Below, in pieces: positions 20,899 through 21,241 of a DNA stretch of 21,241 nucleotides. Positions within the stretch are counted from its first letter, which is position 1. Each line of letters starts with the position of its first letter. Below the pieces are notes generated by a model. The model was given only the letters and a program-made list of their open reading frames with translations, was not told where the DNA came from and searched no databases. Origin of the DNA: Ophiothrix spiculata (taxonomy: Eukaryota; Echinodermata; Ophiuroidea; Amphilepidida; Ophiotrichidae). The stretch lies in the NCBI GenBank assembly GCA_000969725.1, contig JXSR01S007997.1. The stretch is one strand, 5' to 3'. Position numbers and translations under genes: made by a program.

Positions 20899-21241
20899 CA
20901 GGGTGTCCAAAAATTAACTACCCATTTTTAAATGCTTATAACTTTAAAACCAGGATTCGCATGGCAACTATAGACATATGTATTGATAGAGGAAACTTGT
21001 AGAATTAATTTGGTACCAAACATGATATAATTGCCACTTTTGAAAGTCATTTTCAATGTAAATTACGTCAAACGTAAAAAGCCTACTTTATACTGAGAAT
21101 AAAAACAAATGTGCGCGTCACATGTATGAGGAGGGAGCAATCTTTGAAGACAGGAGAATCATTCATGATCATTTTAATGACTAATTCAGCGAAACAGCTT
21201 TTACAATGTTAATTCAAAGATTTTTGATTGTGGTTTTGTCT
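20899..21241 (+). mobile_element. Left end of a mariner-like element, cut by the window
   Basis: TA (20897-20898) is followed by CAGGGTGTCCAAAAATTAAC, a terminus typical of mariner-like elements. The right end is not in the window. About 220 bases in, a frame from ATG at 21122 gives a 20-residue stretch (with EDRRIIHDHF) up to a TAA at 21182-21184, and stays open afterwards to the window end. It loosely resembles the first helix-turn-helix region of mariner transposases, but the match is weak and the stop implies a decayed copy. Confidence 0.5.

Overview
This window looks like AT-rich intergenic or intronic DNA from an animal, probably a marine invertebrate with a heterozygous genome. I see no bacterial gene organisation, no dense coding, no tRNA or rRNA, and many short inverted-repeat transposons flanked by TA or 8-bp target duplications. 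I could not support any intact protein-coding gene. The longest open frames are about 60-110 codons, are not recognisable, and mostly lie inside repeats. Taxon assignment is inference only.

Layout. (1) Positions ~14-3980 (copy A) and ~13790-17840 (copy B) are two direct copies of the same ~3.6 kb non-coding sequence, about 4% different where I counted by hand. Both carry an old foldback element (2556-2870 and 16525-16838). Each also has its own insertion: a 328-bp TIR element in A (1463-1790) and a 507-bp long-TIR element in B (15843-16349). A also has a 93-bp segment between 15-bp direct repeats that B lacks. (2) 3988-5350 is unremarkable apart from small hairpins. (3) ~5351-8197 is a ~2.85 kb giant inverted repeat. 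Its arms are built of diverged ~150-190 bp subrepeats, each with an AAAATGGCCGCC-type word, and its right arm is broken by a 197-bp TA-flanked MITE. The left arm preserves the empty site. The architecture resembles a foldback transposon. (4) 8200-13790 is AT-rich filler holding a hAT-like MITE (9337-9598), a near-perfect 194-bp hairpin (10874-11067), a 224-bp TIR element (11890-12113) and a 207-bp hAT-like TIR element (12542-12748). (5) 17840-21241 holds a 460-bp Tc1/mariner-type derivative (18831-19290), a 923-bp long-TIR element (19915-20837), and the left end of another mariner-like element (from 20899) that runs off the window.

No genes act together here. The interest lies in the repeat history. 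The duplicated copies and the palindrome arms act as internal outgroups, so insertions can be ordered in time and target sites read directly. The best candidates for something undescribed are the subrepeat-armed foldback element and the ~13.8 kb-spaced duplication. The duplication may be a real segmental duplication or two haplotypes joined by the assembler.
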